Positions 24,801 to 34,374 are shown, counted from the first letter of the stretch. The stretch is DNA of 64,000 bases from Cristatella mucedo (GCA_009760855.2 WPIO01000027.1:1616501-1680500); one strand, 5' to 3'. Numbers and translations are program-made. Notes: generated by a model from the letters alone, not told the origin.

Positions 24801-27800
24801 TACTTTGCCATTAACGCAGCTAGCATTACAATCGAGTTCTACTTTGTAGCAATTCAGTCCGAAACAAGGTAACTTCCGTCTGCATTGCTTGCAACTATAT
24901 TATACTGCCATTATATATTAGCCTTACCATTTTTGAAAAATTAGCATACTTCTAGAAAATAACTCCATTATGTTCCGTAAATAATGCAGCTTATAACCTC
25001 GGCTAGCATTAGCCTGCGCGATTTCTATATGGTACGTACTAAGGAAGAAAAAATTAACCTAAGTCTGTGGCAAATGCTGTAAGCAATCACATTCACCAAA
25101 TAGCTGACTGTGTGAAACTTTGAAATCGATTCAAGTTAACAGAAATATGGAAAATTAGCTCTTGAATGTCAACCTTGAATCGTAAGATTCGTGACATATC
25201 TACGAAATAATTCAAGCAGATTTAAATTCCATTAGATATCAGTTGATATCACAGTATGATGTCTGACCGTTTTAATCATTTCGGACAACTCTTCAAAGGA
25301 TTGTTTCACAGTCGGAGTCATCAGTTAGAGGAGTGAAAAACTAATCCTGTTTTCCTATACATGGTGTAATGTACACAGTAAAACATTACTCTGAAACACG
25401 GCAAGCTAAAAACTAGAATGAGAATTTTAATGAAATAGCAAAATTGTATGAGCATAAGTGAGCATAGCACTGATAAGCTTTCCCTGCACATAATTTTACT
25501 GGAATATGGGCTCTAAATTCTAGACGTGGGCTGCCCTCTAATTATTTTTTGCTGGCGTTTCTGAAGGTGGGGCTCTCCGCTGATCGATGACCTGTGTATG
25601 CTGTTGTTGGTCATCTGTGTTTATGCATTAAGCCTTCTTTTCATGGTTACAAGCTGTGGTCGATAGTCACCGCACTCACTAATCTATGCATGCAGGACCT
25701 TGCTAATGATTTCCTAGAATGAGCGGATTAGGAATCTAGCGGCGCCTCTAAAAGTGCCACATTCCAAAAAAGAATTAGTCGCCTCATTTCCTGAATTCTC
25801 AGCAATTTAGTATCACTACTATTATAAGTTATTTAGTGCTCTGGGTTCAAGTGGAACAAGAGATAAAAATAATCTAAAGAAAAATGCATGTTATTTAATT
25901 TGAATAGGAACTGTAATAACTGCTTATTCTTGAGCGATCGTAACAGCTGCAATACATGTTGGAGCCGAATGAACGGTAGAAAATGAAAGAATTTGGATGA
26001 GTCTTGATCTCCGGTTCAAAGACTTACCCAAAAATGTCAGCAGTTGAGCAGCAGTCCATCTCACCTAATGAAAAATTAATTATTTAGCTATTAATACACT
26101 TACATATTGCATTAATTTTACCAGACATGTGCTGAAGGTCAAGTTGTCATTGCCTCAACTGCAAGCAGGATCTGTAAAGGCTACTTTTAAAGATCCGTAT
26201 TTCACGGTACATCTATCGATATTCTCACGATTGGTAGCTTTCATTTGCAAAAGAAAATACTTGCAGATTTAACAGCCTCTTTTGTTTAGCGATAGAAGAG
26301 CCTTTTATGGCTATCACCACCGTTTGCATTGGCAATAAAGGATTGCCACTGCAGAATTTGAACCCAGGACCTCAGGACCGAGGTCGTGAAAGCAACCGCC
26401 TTACCTAGTGTGTCATCACGGTTCAGTGATTGCTCACTTTATTAGTATTATATTTTTAATGCTGAAGCGCGCCCAACTTCTGATAAAATTGGTATAACTG
26501 GTTCATTGTATTGCTTTAAATACTCTGCGATTTTTTTTGCAAGGACGAATTGAAATTCTCAGTGACGATCCTGGTAATTTTTGGAAACGCCTTACAGATT
26601 ATAACCCTGTTTTTTTTCAGGGAGCTATTGCTTTGAACCACTAGACCCACTGATCCACTCGTTTCTATTCTATCTTGATGCATGACTTGATAAACGTGAC
26701 AGACCTCACTGTGCAATGACTAGAGAAATAGGCTGTAATTGTTGCATCCACTGAAGCGTCCTTGGTAATAACTTGCCGAGCACCAATAGTTTACACATAC
26801 TAAGTAAATGATCACAATTCTCTTTCATGCATAACTTATCAGTAGCTCTTAAGTAATTAATTGCCTCACTTTTGAAATTCTGTGTAAAATTCAGCAAGCT
26901 AAACACAGCGTCCAAATTCCAGCTTCACCAGTTTCTGACAGTTACCTTATGGTGTCTCAGGTAGTAGTCGATAGTCATGCTATACGTCATATCAATTCTC
27001 TGTACATCTGAGTCCAGCGAGTCATGCGATTGTCGACGATACTTTGTATGAGTTATTAGCAGTGTAAAGCTGCTTCCTATAAATTTCAGTGCTAGTATTT
27101 AACACTATAGGCAACGAAAAATGCCTGAAACTCACAAATGCAGCAAACATATTTTGGTTGAAGTAGGAATGACAATGTTAACTCACCGGATTCCCACATC
27201 GCTGTTATAATTGGATATTCCCGGAAAACGTGTGCTTCTTCTCTAAATGGCGAAAGGGATTCGAGGATCATACAAGATTTGTCCTTGAACTTTAAAGTCG
27301 TGGTAAGCCCAAGGAACTGACTAATTATTGTCCTGGGCAGCTCACTTTGCCTAGTTTTGGATGTTGAGAAGAAAGCTAAGGCTAGATTAACATGGTTTCT
27401 TCTCCGGGTTTTGATTTCATTCACAGTTTCTGAACGCTTCAAACTGCTTCTGTCAGCAACGATTCTTCTCGTGAAATCTACAATGAGCAAGAATATTCGC
27501 AACTGACCTCTCTATATAGATAGTGCAATCTTAAAAACAAGCCTTTAAGTTCTAAAAATATTTCATGAATTTTTGTTCCATAGTGTTAGGGGCTACATCT
27601 TGCCAGTGTGATCACCAAGTTCAATCTAGGCTTTCACATCTATACAGATATTCACTCAGTTGTACCTTTGCTTTGATCCCCCAGCCCTCCATCACCTCAA
27701 ATTCTCTACACACCTTTGCTGCGTGTAGTGATGACATCTGTGCACGGATTGCAGCCACTTTCTTAAATTGAATAAAGACAATGATAACTTACTGGTTATG

Positions 27801-30800
27801 GGCAAACCAAGTTAACATTCAGAATTTTGAAAACCTAAGGCTCAAAATCGGCCAGCATATCTCCTATTGAATCTGCACGAAATCTAGGTATCATGTTCCA
27901 AATTAACCTTTTATTAGACGACCACATCAGCTTTCCAGTCAAATCTGCCTACTTTCAGCTACATAACATTGCTAAAATTCGGGCTTGTTTAGATAAGGAT
28001 ACCACGTCTAAGTTGGTCCATGCATTTGTGACATCCCGTCTCGACTTCTGTAACTCACTGCCTGCTGGCCTACCTGCAAGTGCAATCAGACGCTTACAGC
28101 TGGTTCAAAACTCTACAGGATGTGCAAGGGTATCTTTCGCTTATAATTGGTGGTCAAAAGTCCCCCCGCAGTTGAACCACTTTGTTCCTAAAGCTTATAG
28201 ACCTGAAAACCAGGTGCCTACATAATGCGATTAGAGTGACGTTTAATCTGCACAGTTGAGCCACTTTAAAAGTTAAAGCCTTCTAATTATCTCAATTGTT
28301 TTTATAGTTCCTAAACTCTAGCGACGAATTTCCATCTACATTGGTGGCAATGAGGTAGGAAGATCGTTTTCACAGGGGATCCAAAATGTTAATATGGTGT
28401 CTTTTCTTTTAAAACTGTTACTCATGCTTTGAACAAACCTTAAATCCTTTGGAGACCGTGCATTTAGCTCGTATGCTCCCACAGCCTGGAACTCCCTCCC
28501 GACCTGCATCAGAACATCCCCTGACCTGACCACATTTAAAAGAAACTTAAAAACATACCTATTTAGGACAGCATTTAGTGGGTCCTTGTGATTCGTCCTC
28601 GATGTGCTTATGCGTGCTGACACTGTTCATGCTGCCACTAACCACGTTTGCATGCTGACCCAGTGCATGTAACCCCTAACCATGTTATTCATTTTGTTTG
28701 TTTTTCAAGCATGATTTTACTTACTATTCTATTGCGTATCACTTTGCAGCAAATGTAAAGCGCCTAGAAAGAGATTAAGTTCTCTGAGGGCGCTTTATCA
28801 AGTGCAATATTATTATTATTATTATTATTGAATGGCATGCAAGGATTTTCTCGATCACAGACAAATTGAAACCTTACCTTTGACGTTAGCTGATGATGGC
28901 ACTTGAGCATCATCCGCAATAGAAACGGCTCCGTCAGCAATAGAACGGACATCGTCCTCAGGAGATACGTCATCGTCCGCAAGAGACACAGCAGCATCAG
29001 CTAGAGCGACGGAACAAGCTGCAAGCGGGACTGCATCGTTCGTCAAGACAGACAGCATCTTCGGCAAGGGAGAAGCCTGCAACGGATAAATGTTCCCTAA
29101 TTATTCTATGTGTTGTAAAACTTGTTTAGTTTTTCACTTCCCGGGTGGAAACTCTTCGCGTTTTACGGAAACTGCATAGAGAGATTCTTCATCATTCACT
29201 GTCTTTCCTCACAGGCTTTCCCGATACGCTAAGTGCGAGACTTTACAATATTTACGTTTCCAGCTGGTTTATGTCAACACTGAGTACCGGCTGGCCGCCA
29301 TTATTTTCTTGTGTATCTCAAAATAGTAGGTGTGATTATTTTACCATCGCATGTTAAGAGACTTGGTATCAGCCTTGGAAATTGACGAAGCACATAGCCG
29401 CGTAGCAAATGCTTTAAATTTCAGAATTATTTATAGGTGTGCATCACCTAATGTGGAATCAGGTAAAATGAAAAAGCTTACGTCCGACATCCTGAGAATG
29501 GCTACTCCATTGCAAGGACTTTCTTTATTCGACGCTCTTTTCAAGTCAATTGTACTTCCTTTACTCCATCCTGCCTTGCGAAAGACACGCATGACACCCC
29601 AGCAAATGAATGCAGTAATCACGTCCCAAATCAGCGCTTTCGGGCTCCACATGCTCTTGAGAATTCTAAAAACCCTCTGAAGTCGTTCATCCTGCAAGAT
29701 CAATAACCTTATTGAGGCTAAGATTATGAGAAATAGATGTAGCTTCGATTACTTGAATCTATAGCGCCTGAGTTGCTTCGAACATTAGCAGAAACTGTAA
29801 CACGCTTATGCCAATGCATCCGCACCTTTGTGCTACTGTATATCTACTTCAAGGCAAAAATAGCCACCACCACCACTCTTTTGTCTCAGTGCATGCACTC
29901 CTGTTTTTAAGATTAGAATATACTAGTTTTAGATCTAATAAGCAAGAATCTTGACCTTAAGCCTTGCTCTTCCTAATTTTAGTCACCCGACCAGCCATGA
30001 CATTACGGTGAATGAGCAAAATCTTTTAATCATCAGCTAAATTCCCTTATTAGGTTATCAAACCATGGGTTGCTGTAAACGTTTAAATATAATCATAATG
30101 TATTTTTTAAATTTAGTTAGCAGTGCCATTTGCTCTGGTTGATCAATCCTTAAAAAAGAACACGATAATAATGAGGAAACTTTTACTCTAAGGCCAATGG
30201 CACTCAACCACAAATCTGTTTCAAATAAATTTTGGGCATCTCGAATCAAGTACATCTAAAAGCTCGGCTTGTTAAACTGTGAGAAATGGAAAGTACACTG
30301 CGTGACTTCGTGATTCTTGTGACCTCCAGCTACGTTCAACCACCAAGTTTTACGTTTTGAACCCACAAAATTCCTGACTATACTAGTTTCTGCTGATAGG
30401 GATCCTATATGCACCAATACCACGCGATTGACCGAGTACTTGCTGAAACTCCATACCATGTATTCATTAAATGCACTCATGTGACGTAGAGAAATCTTGC
30501 TGTAAATAAAATGTCGCATTAATGTTGTTGCTGCAGTGAGCTGCTAGCTCTTTTAAACCGCGACCACCGTAACCAGCATTATTAGTAATCCGATATTGAA
30601 ATCCGGCTGGTCTAGCCTAGTGCACAGCAAGTGCATATAGTTCGCCTGCTTTCTCGAACTATTTCTTAGCAAAGCTCGGAAATTACCAAATAATAAATAA
30701 ATAAATTCATTTTTCTAGGTTTCAGCTACCACTAAATAACATCTCCATTTTTAGTTTTCAGCTATCGGCGAGCTTTTTGATTTTGTTTATTGGCAATCGC

Positions 30801-33175
30801 TGAGCCAGCTGAATAACCAAGTTTAGGAACGAGGTCTCATCACTCGCAGATGGTCAGTGACAAAATCCCATGTCAACAATAATGAGGCTTACCCTTATTT
30901 TGAGCAAGAATAACGAGGTCTCACTCGCAAACGGTCAGTGACAAAATACCGTGACCACAATGAGGCTTACCCTTATTTTGAGCAAGAATAGCTTTAACAG
31001 TTAGCTATGTAATTATTTTATCTACCATGTCATCCTAAGCAGGGTATAGGTGGGGCATATTTTGTTAATGTAGAATGGCAACGTTTAATTAAAACACCTG
31101 TGAATTCTCCGGACCCAGAGAAGGAATTTCAAATGATAGAGATGTATTGCAAATATCCAGGCTTTTCAATTCCTACTTGAATGAACCGCTAAAACTCAGC
31201 CTCTCGATGCAAATAGTGGTGAAGGGCGGAGCTTAAATGGTGACTGAAGGGTAGGGCTGGATTACCAACATGTAATGTACTCACGTGCTCAAGCTCCGAA
31301 TTATATTAGTTCTAAAGGGTAATGAAGTGTGTCCAGCGCATGATAGCACCGGATGATCATAAAATGTCACCGAAAAGTTACTTGCCTTCTTTCTTTGACC
31401 AGTAGCAAAAGATTCCTGTTGAAGTGGGAACGTATTGATGGTGATAATTTGTTGATAGAATGGCAGTTTGGCATCTGCCCATTCATGGTAAGCAATTGTA
31501 CCATTTAACCATTTGTCGTAAAAGAGTGTCGAATCTGCCCAATTGTTGTAAGAGAGTCTGGTATCTGCCCATTCATTGTACGAGGGTTTGGCATCTGCTC
31601 CTTCATGAAAAGTGAGTGTGCCATTTGCACAGTCATGGAAAGAGGGTGTGGCATCTGTACATTGGTAGTAAAAGGGTCTGTCATTAGCCCAGTTGTAGTA
31701 AGAAGGTCTGAAATCTATCCAATCGTAGAAAGACAGAATGACATCTGCCCATTCACGGTAAGAGCGTATATATGTTTCCAATGCACGAAAAGAGAGTATG
31801 GCGTCTGACCATTCATGATATGACATGGTATTTGCCAATTCATGGCTGGAAGAGCCAAGTTGAAAAATAATCCTTTGATATATTATCTGTTTCTTCGATT
31901 CCAGCACACAGCCAGGTAGTGTACCACGTTCTAATAAAAAAGCTGAGTCTAATCTGGAGATTACCATTACTGCTGATGAATTTTCATCTGAGACAGAGAT
32001 GCTCGGCGACAACAGTTCATAGAAGTTGGAAACAGCATAAGTATAGTAGAAGGCTCCGTATGGGTAGGTTAGCAACCACATGAACGAGGCTGCTAACAAA
32101 CGGCCACTGAGTGGAGATGTCACCTGAGTGCCAACACAATTTAAACAGTAACTATTATTCGCCATCAAGATGCTAACGTTTCTCAAAACTGAACCGCGCC
32201 TTGTATAAACTTGGTCGCCGTGTCTGCAAAGGTGCTGATCACTGGCTACTGCCGATTGTATGTAATGTAGTCGTGTTGCTGCAGTGGGGTCATGGACAGT
32301 CAGAGTAGCGTTGGGCATGAGCGCTTCCTCTCTGCCATGGAATGCTCCGGGTGTGAAATGTTTTATCAAGTCCATAACATTTCTAGTATACCTTGACCGG
32401 GAGCTAATATTGAAAATACCTCCATGCTTGGGGAAAGCCATACATCTACCAGTCCAATAGTACCATTTACAGAGACCATTGTGGGAAAATCCAAACAAGT
32501 TTTCAGTGAAGTTCAATTTGAAGGGCACGAAATCACCGAAAATGAAATGTTCATGAAGTTGATTCATAAAGCCCGGAGTGTGTACAGGAGCTATGAATCC
32601 AAAACGGTGAGCTGGGAACAGTGCCATGGTAGCAGACCGCCGAGAATCTCGGTGCCTTCGTCCAGTAGAGAGGCGGCTATCTTTTACTGGTTTATTTTGC
32701 TGCTTAGCGTTCTGATTATTTGTCGGTATAGAAGTAATTCTGGAAGGAACGGTAGTAAGCGAATAAGTAAACTTAACAAATTTGTCAGCATAGACGGTAG
32801 CCACCAAAATAGTCGATGTCAAATAAATGAAGTCTTCTGTAGCATTTGAGCTGTTGTCAATCTTTGGGATAAGCTACAAAAAATATCACAAGAATGAGTC
32901 CATATTGAAATATGGTTGAGGTTTTTTTCTGATATTTGAGGAAAAAACAGCTTTGCATGATGGCGTCCAGCACAATGTACCTTGACATGTGACAAATTAA
33001 AAGCACCAAACGGCTGGTGCGAGTTGATTGCAGAAGCCAGCGATACATCAAAATTGGATTGGTCTACAATAAGGTGCATACAGAACAAATGGTCAATATC
33101 AAACAGATAATCATTAAAACTTATGATATTACAACGAACCCACCAACGTTGCAAAGCACTTACATAGGAACCCAT
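15745..33175 (-). CDS. Predicted uncharacterised multi-exon gene (summary of exons)
   Basis: Candidate exons in transcript order are 33,175-32,981, 32,873-31,285, 30,499-30,334, 29,691-29,482, 29,076-28,878, 27,477-27,187, 27,076-26,946, 22,844-22,811, 21,866-21,585, 21,473-21,343, 18,108-17,938, 17,283-17,244 and 15,899-15,745. Every listed junction is phase-compatible, including exon b of copy 2 (phase 0) to exon C of copy 1 (phase 0). This model skips 24,223-24,066. The two duplicated modules could instead belong to separate tandem genes or be partly dead. I do not recognise the product. Confidence 0.45.
17244..17283 (-). CDS. Unknown gene, 40-nt micro-exon f (copy 1)
   Basis: A strong polypyrimidine acceptor (cttttttcattcag) and a strong donor (CCAG|gtaagc) enclose 40 nt encoding QARQIVRQQLCMPG. 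Phase is 0 at entry and 1 at exit, exactly bridging exon e (ends phase 0) and exon d (starts phase 1). The corresponding DNA is missing from module copy 2. The small size keeps confidence moderate. Confidence 0.42.
17938..18108 (-). CDS. Unknown gene, exon e (copy 1)
   Basis: Acceptor atatgttcag and donor AAG|gtaatt enclose 171 nt in phase 0-0. The 57 residues begin YTTVLLDCLGRGIFDGDRRN and end in TLSVTLASK, with one potential N-glycosylation site (NWT). No known domain is recognised. The exon has no counterpart in copy 2, where this stretch is absent. Confidence 0.48.
19205..20350 (-). mobile_element. LINE family A, internally deleted copy
   Basis: The minus strand carries a C-terminal frame (20,046-19,270) with SRLNYSNSILAGLPNQA, LGWLPVDQQIQSKVLTL, GPRLWNSLPQF and the family A ending NSPA-stop. 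Next to it (20,303-20,061) lies the segment that normally precedes the reverse transcriptase. The polymerase core between them is deleted. The 3' end shows the TAATG-type tail at 19,205-19,225. Module copy 2 has the empty site near 26,155 ('gtcattgcctcaactgc'), so insertion followed the segmental duplication. Confidence 0.85.
20428..20575 (-). mobile_element. tRNA-derived SINE with a LINE B-type 3' end
   Basis: On the minus strand the head reads like a tRNA: A-box 'tggtccagcggttaaggt' and B-box 'gggctcgagcccc'. The body then passes into the family B LINE terminus, with hairpin arms 'gcgc...tttaagttctcttggggcgc' and an AT-rich 'tatttattt' tail at 20,430. This head differs from the other SINEs in the window. 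It is not a functional tRNA gene because of its length and tail. Confidence 0.65.
20580..21340. other. Decayed coding-like segment in the module, not called as exon
   Basis: Minus-strand translations near 20,760-21,060 resemble those near 26,520-26,920 (shared words around 'GAR' and 'RSVT'), but only with frame changes between the copies. Intronic or decayed sequence is the simplest reading. Confidence 0.3.
21343..21473 (-). CDS. Unknown gene, exon b (copy 1)
   Basis: The 131-nt exon runs from acceptor aatttatag to donor AAG|gtaaca. It enters in phase 1 and leaves in phase 0. It encodes GSSLSTLKAHSKYRRQLYDS, then a DSDVERVDMTYSVTIDYYL stretch. The paralog at 26,946-27,076 has the same length, the same splice sites and about 70 percent identical residues, with changes mostly conservative. 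That supports selection on the protein. Confidence 0.6.
21585..21866 (-). CDS. Unknown gene, exon a (copy 1)
   Basis: Acceptor ctccttttag and donor G|gtgagt enclose 282 nt with phase 1 at both ends. It opens FMRRRIYTGRSKL. It contains TMIGRLLGLTLKFEGKSFMI and then APFGNDAHVFHEYLTMTS. The copy 2 counterpart (27,187-27,477) is 9 nt longer, a whole number of codons, and shares R-F/L-LGLT, LKF-K-S-MIL and AHVF-EY motifs. The basic N-terminal part is less conserved. I recognise no domain. Confidence 0.58.
22811..22844 (-). CDS. Unknown gene, shortened exon C (copy 1)
   Basis: Acceptor ctattgcag and donor AAAG|gtatta enclose 34 nt encoding VNQGTTSANIK, phase 0 in and 1 out. It aligns with the two ends of the 199-nt exon at 28,878-29,076, whose last residues are PSSANVK. 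The 165 missing nucleotides are a multiple of three, so the frame survives. Confidence 0.42.
22995..23080 (-). mobile_element. Degraded LINE B-type 3' end
   Basis: ATT-like tail remnants and a hairpin-like 'cacctcagagagcttgatct' arm lie here, at the join between the two module copies. No coding part is seen. Confidence 0.4.
23872..24012 (-). mobile_element. LINE family A 3' end
   Basis: The reverse complement of the family A C-terminus and UTR is inserted between 'gcaccacatg' and 'tgcatcgtgag'. Module copy 1 has uninterrupted sequence there (15,690-15,720). It is a short, 5'-truncated insertion. Confidence 0.65.
24066..24223 (-). CDS. Unknown gene, exon d (copy 2)
   Basis: Donor GAG|gtcagt is conserved with copy 1. 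The acceptor used in copy 1 reads CTG here instead of CAG, but the AG 3 nt upstream gives an intact frame in the same phase (158 nt, phase 1 to 0). Residues include FKSFADMTMASGM and SPPSPVTLAGTEDTATE. With exons e and f missing from copy 2, the phase from exon b (0) to this exon (1) does not join directly. The exon may therefore be skipped or dead. Confidence 0.35.
26275..26425 (-). mobile_element. tRNA-derived SINE
   Basis: The minus strand shows a tRNA-like head ('aggtaaggcggttgct' A-box region, 'gggttcaaattc' B-box). The body is 'gcagtggcaatcctttattg' and the common end is 'ggctcttctatcgc' with 'gaggctgttaaatc'. It is absent from the matching place in module copy 1. Confidence 0.65.
26946..27076 (-). 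CDS. Unknown gene, exon b (copy 2)
   Basis: 131 nt, phase 1 to 0, acceptor aaatttatag and donor AAG|gtaact. It encodes GSSFTLLITHTKYRRQSHDS and then DSDVQRIDMTYSMTIDYYL. The paired exon in copy 1 has the same limits. The YRRQ, DSLDSDV and DMTYS-TIDYYL blocks are shared, so they are the best candidates for functional residues. Confidence 0.6.
27187..27477 (-). CDS. Unknown gene, exon a (copy 2)
   Basis: 291 nt with phase 1 at both ends, acceptor tcattgtag and donor G|gtgagt. Residues include RSSLKRSETVNEIKTRRRNH, then SQFLGLTTTLKFKDKSCMIL, then EEAHVFREYP. It joins in phase to exon C (ends phase 1) upstream and exon b downstream. It is strongly basic at the start and hydrophobic in the middle. 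No known domain is recognised. Confidence 0.58.
27620..28122 (+). mobile_element. LINE family B, reverse-transcriptase C-terminal fragment
   Basis: It matches family B from the active-site box (here a degraded 'HLYRYSLSCTF') through HISFPVKSAYFQLHNIAKIR and SRLDFCNSL to the 'QLVQNS' block, then stops abruptly. Several frameshifts are present. Sequence from the duplicated gene module resumes immediately after. Confidence 0.75.
28435..28830 (+). mobile_element. LINE family B, C-terminal coding end and 3' UTR
   Basis: It starts in the 'LKSFGDRAF'-equivalent codons, runs through the end of the frame near 28,590, and ends in the hairpin 'gttctctgagggcgcttta' and an ATT repeat at 28,808-28,830. 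The missing middle of the element is replaced by about 310 bp of gene-module sequence shared with 22.45-22.76 kb. Confidence 0.8.
28878..29076 (-). CDS. Unknown gene, exon C (long form, copy 2)
   Basis: Acceptor ccgttgcag and donor AAAG|gtaagg enclose 199 nt, phase 0 in, 1 out. The 66 residues are acidic and alanine/valine-rich, made of imperfect 'SLADDxVS / SIADxAVS' units, which suggests internal repetition. Examples are ALADAAVSLADDDVSPED and RSIADGAVSIADDAQ. The short form in copy 1 lacks this repeated part. The region probably forms an unstructured linker. Confidence 0.55.
29482..29691 (-). CDS. Unknown gene, exon 70 residues long
   Basis: Acceptor gatcttgcag and donor GAC|gtaagc enclose 210 nt in phase 0-0. 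The residues begin DERLQRVFRILKSMWSPKAL and include a hydrophobic stretch (LIWDVITAFICWGVM) that could span a membrane. The end is SPCNGVAILRMSD. No counterpart is seen in the duplicated modules. No recognised domain. Confidence 0.5.
30334..30499 (-). CDS. Unknown gene, probable exon with uncertain 3' limit
   Basis: Acceptor tttatttacag is strong. Entry phase 2 fits the CAC|gtgagt donor at 31,285. The frame reads KISLRHMSAFNEYMVWSFSK and on through VNRVVLVHIGS. Several weak donors are possible. AAC|gtagct at 30,334 gives the phase 0 needed by the next exon. The open frame itself continues to a stop near 30,256. Confidence 0.35.
30826..30990. repeat. Two-copy tandem repeat of about 80 bp
   Basis: Two adjacent copies each contain 'ggtcagtgacaaaat' and end in 'cttaccctta' plus 'ttttgagcaagaata'. 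They differ by a few substitutions and short deletions. The repeat is intronic to the unknown gene. Confidence 0.85.
31285..32873 (-). CDS. Unknown gene, large exon with 10-residue W-A-D repeats
   Basis: Acceptor attttttgtag opens a frame of about 529 residues. It starts LIPKIDNSSNATEDFIYLTS, with a hydrophobic patch (FIYLTSTILVATVYA). A basic serine/arginine stretch follows, then a cysteine-containing, sequon-rich part (NFT, NIS, NAT, NVS, NNS). A second hydrophobic segment (LLAASFMWLLTYPYGAFYY) comes next. At 31,463-31,822 twelve 30-bp units encode decapeptides such as HEWADAKLPF, NEWADTRLSY and YDWIDFRPSY. The sequons and hydrophobic segments suggest a secreted or membrane protein. The donor is CAC|gtgagt (phase 2) or, alternatively, a GC donor AAG|gcaagt at 31,386 (phase 0). 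No family is recognised. Confidence 0.6.
31463..31822 (-). repeat. Coding tandem repeat, 12 x 30 bp
   Basis: Strict 30-bp periodicity with no frame break. The third position of the decapeptide is usually tryptophan, positions 4-5 are A-D or similar, and the unit ends in an aromatic residue after S or P. Units diverge in DNA yet keep this pattern. One unit (around 31,773) is strongly altered. Confidence 0.8.
32981..33175 (-). CDS. Unknown gene, first visible exon
   Basis: The frame ends at a clear donor (CAAG|gtacat) that joins in phase 0 across a 107-bp intron to the large exon. Residues include SFNDYLFDIDHLFCMHLIVD, then FDVSLASAINSHQPFGAFNL. An ATG at 33,175 with an upstream in-frame stop is the most likely start. 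A splice acceptor further inside (near 33,118) is also possible, so the 5' limit is open. Confidence 0.45.
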
Positions 33176-33239
33176 CGTTACTCACATATGGGAATGTGCT
33201 TCTTAATGCGACCAAATGAATTAAGAAAGTGAACTAGGA

Positions 33240-34370
33240 GTAGATATATTTAATAAATGATAGTCCGAATATGTGCGTACGCTAAATTTCAGAATAATGC
33301 TTGCCAGCACAGTTGGGGTCAGAGTAAAGACATCTTCAATGGTCGAATAGTTGCAGAAGTAGTGATGCACAGCAAGCTTGTCTGCCTTAGTAGTATGCTA
33401 ATGCTGCAGGATCGGTACAGGAATTCCATCACCATCGAAATGCAAGCCTTGCTGTTCTCACTGAATGACACTAGCTTCAAAAAGCGACCGTTAGCGCTCT
33501 TTAGCTTTATGACAACATACTGCTCAGTCACTCTCTGAGCAATGGCGGCCCCTTAGGCTTAAGCCAAATTTGTACCTATAGGGAGCCGTAATTCTCACCT
33601 TCGAAAAGAGGGACCAGGGGCAAATCACCATCCTCAGTCGGAGCGTCAGCAAGGAAGTAGCTGAAAAATACCACGGCCATTAGCCGAGCCGTTTTGCTGG
33701 TAAACGCGAGAGCAACCATGTTCTCTGACTAGAGCAAATGAAACGAGCGACGCTGAGCCTATCGACGCGCTTTTTCGAATTGTTTGAGTCGAAATGACGA
33801 CGCAAAGTCGACGCCTGGATATAAAGTTGTATTTTTATCTGGATATTCACCATTCTACGAGCAATGATGTCATTAAATCCTATATCAAGTGAAATTATGA
33901 ATAGGGACAACGTGCTTTTAATTAATCCGTCTGTGAAACTCTGCTTTATATAAGAAATTCAAAATAACTTCACTCCCTTTTCTCATAATGTTTCACCTGC
34001 AGCCTGAATTCTGACCATTATTCCAGGCAGTCTCTGCACCCGATACGCCATCGCCAACTTCTTCAACAGTTGCTCGTACTACAAACAAACTTACATTGAT
34101 TAAACTTCCGCTTGCGAGCAGAAAAGTACGCTACTACTTTTGTGTCGGAAGTATATAGATGTATACTTCAATGCGTCACAGACAGAGAGACGTGTTAGGA
34201 ATTTCGACATTACAGGATATTGAGGGAACCTAATTAGACGTAAATTGCATGCCTTTGATTCGCGGCTTATGCATGAAAGGTTTTGCCTAGCCTTGAGACC
34301 GGTTTGCATACGTGACTCGTATCAACGATAGGACATGTTCATAAAAATTAAAAAAATGAACAGTATCTAT
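33240..34370. other. Upstream region of the unknown gene, nothing recognised
   Basis: AT-rich sequence between the first visible exon and the repeats beginning at 34.4 kb. Any promoter or additional 5' exons would lie here, but I cannot identify them. Confidence 0.3.
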
Positions 34371-34374
34371 GCGT

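Larger units (their letters stand above)
23130..29110. repeat. Tandem segmental duplication, copy 2
   Basis: This stretch is the partner of 13.29-22.9 kb, in the same orientation and directly adjacent. It lacks the counterpart of 17.0-18.2 kb. It carries its own insertions: a LINE A end at 23.87-24.01 kb, a SINE at 26.28 kb, and LINE B pieces at 27.62-28.12 and 28.44-28.83 kb. The alignment is collinear throughout. Confidence 0.75.
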
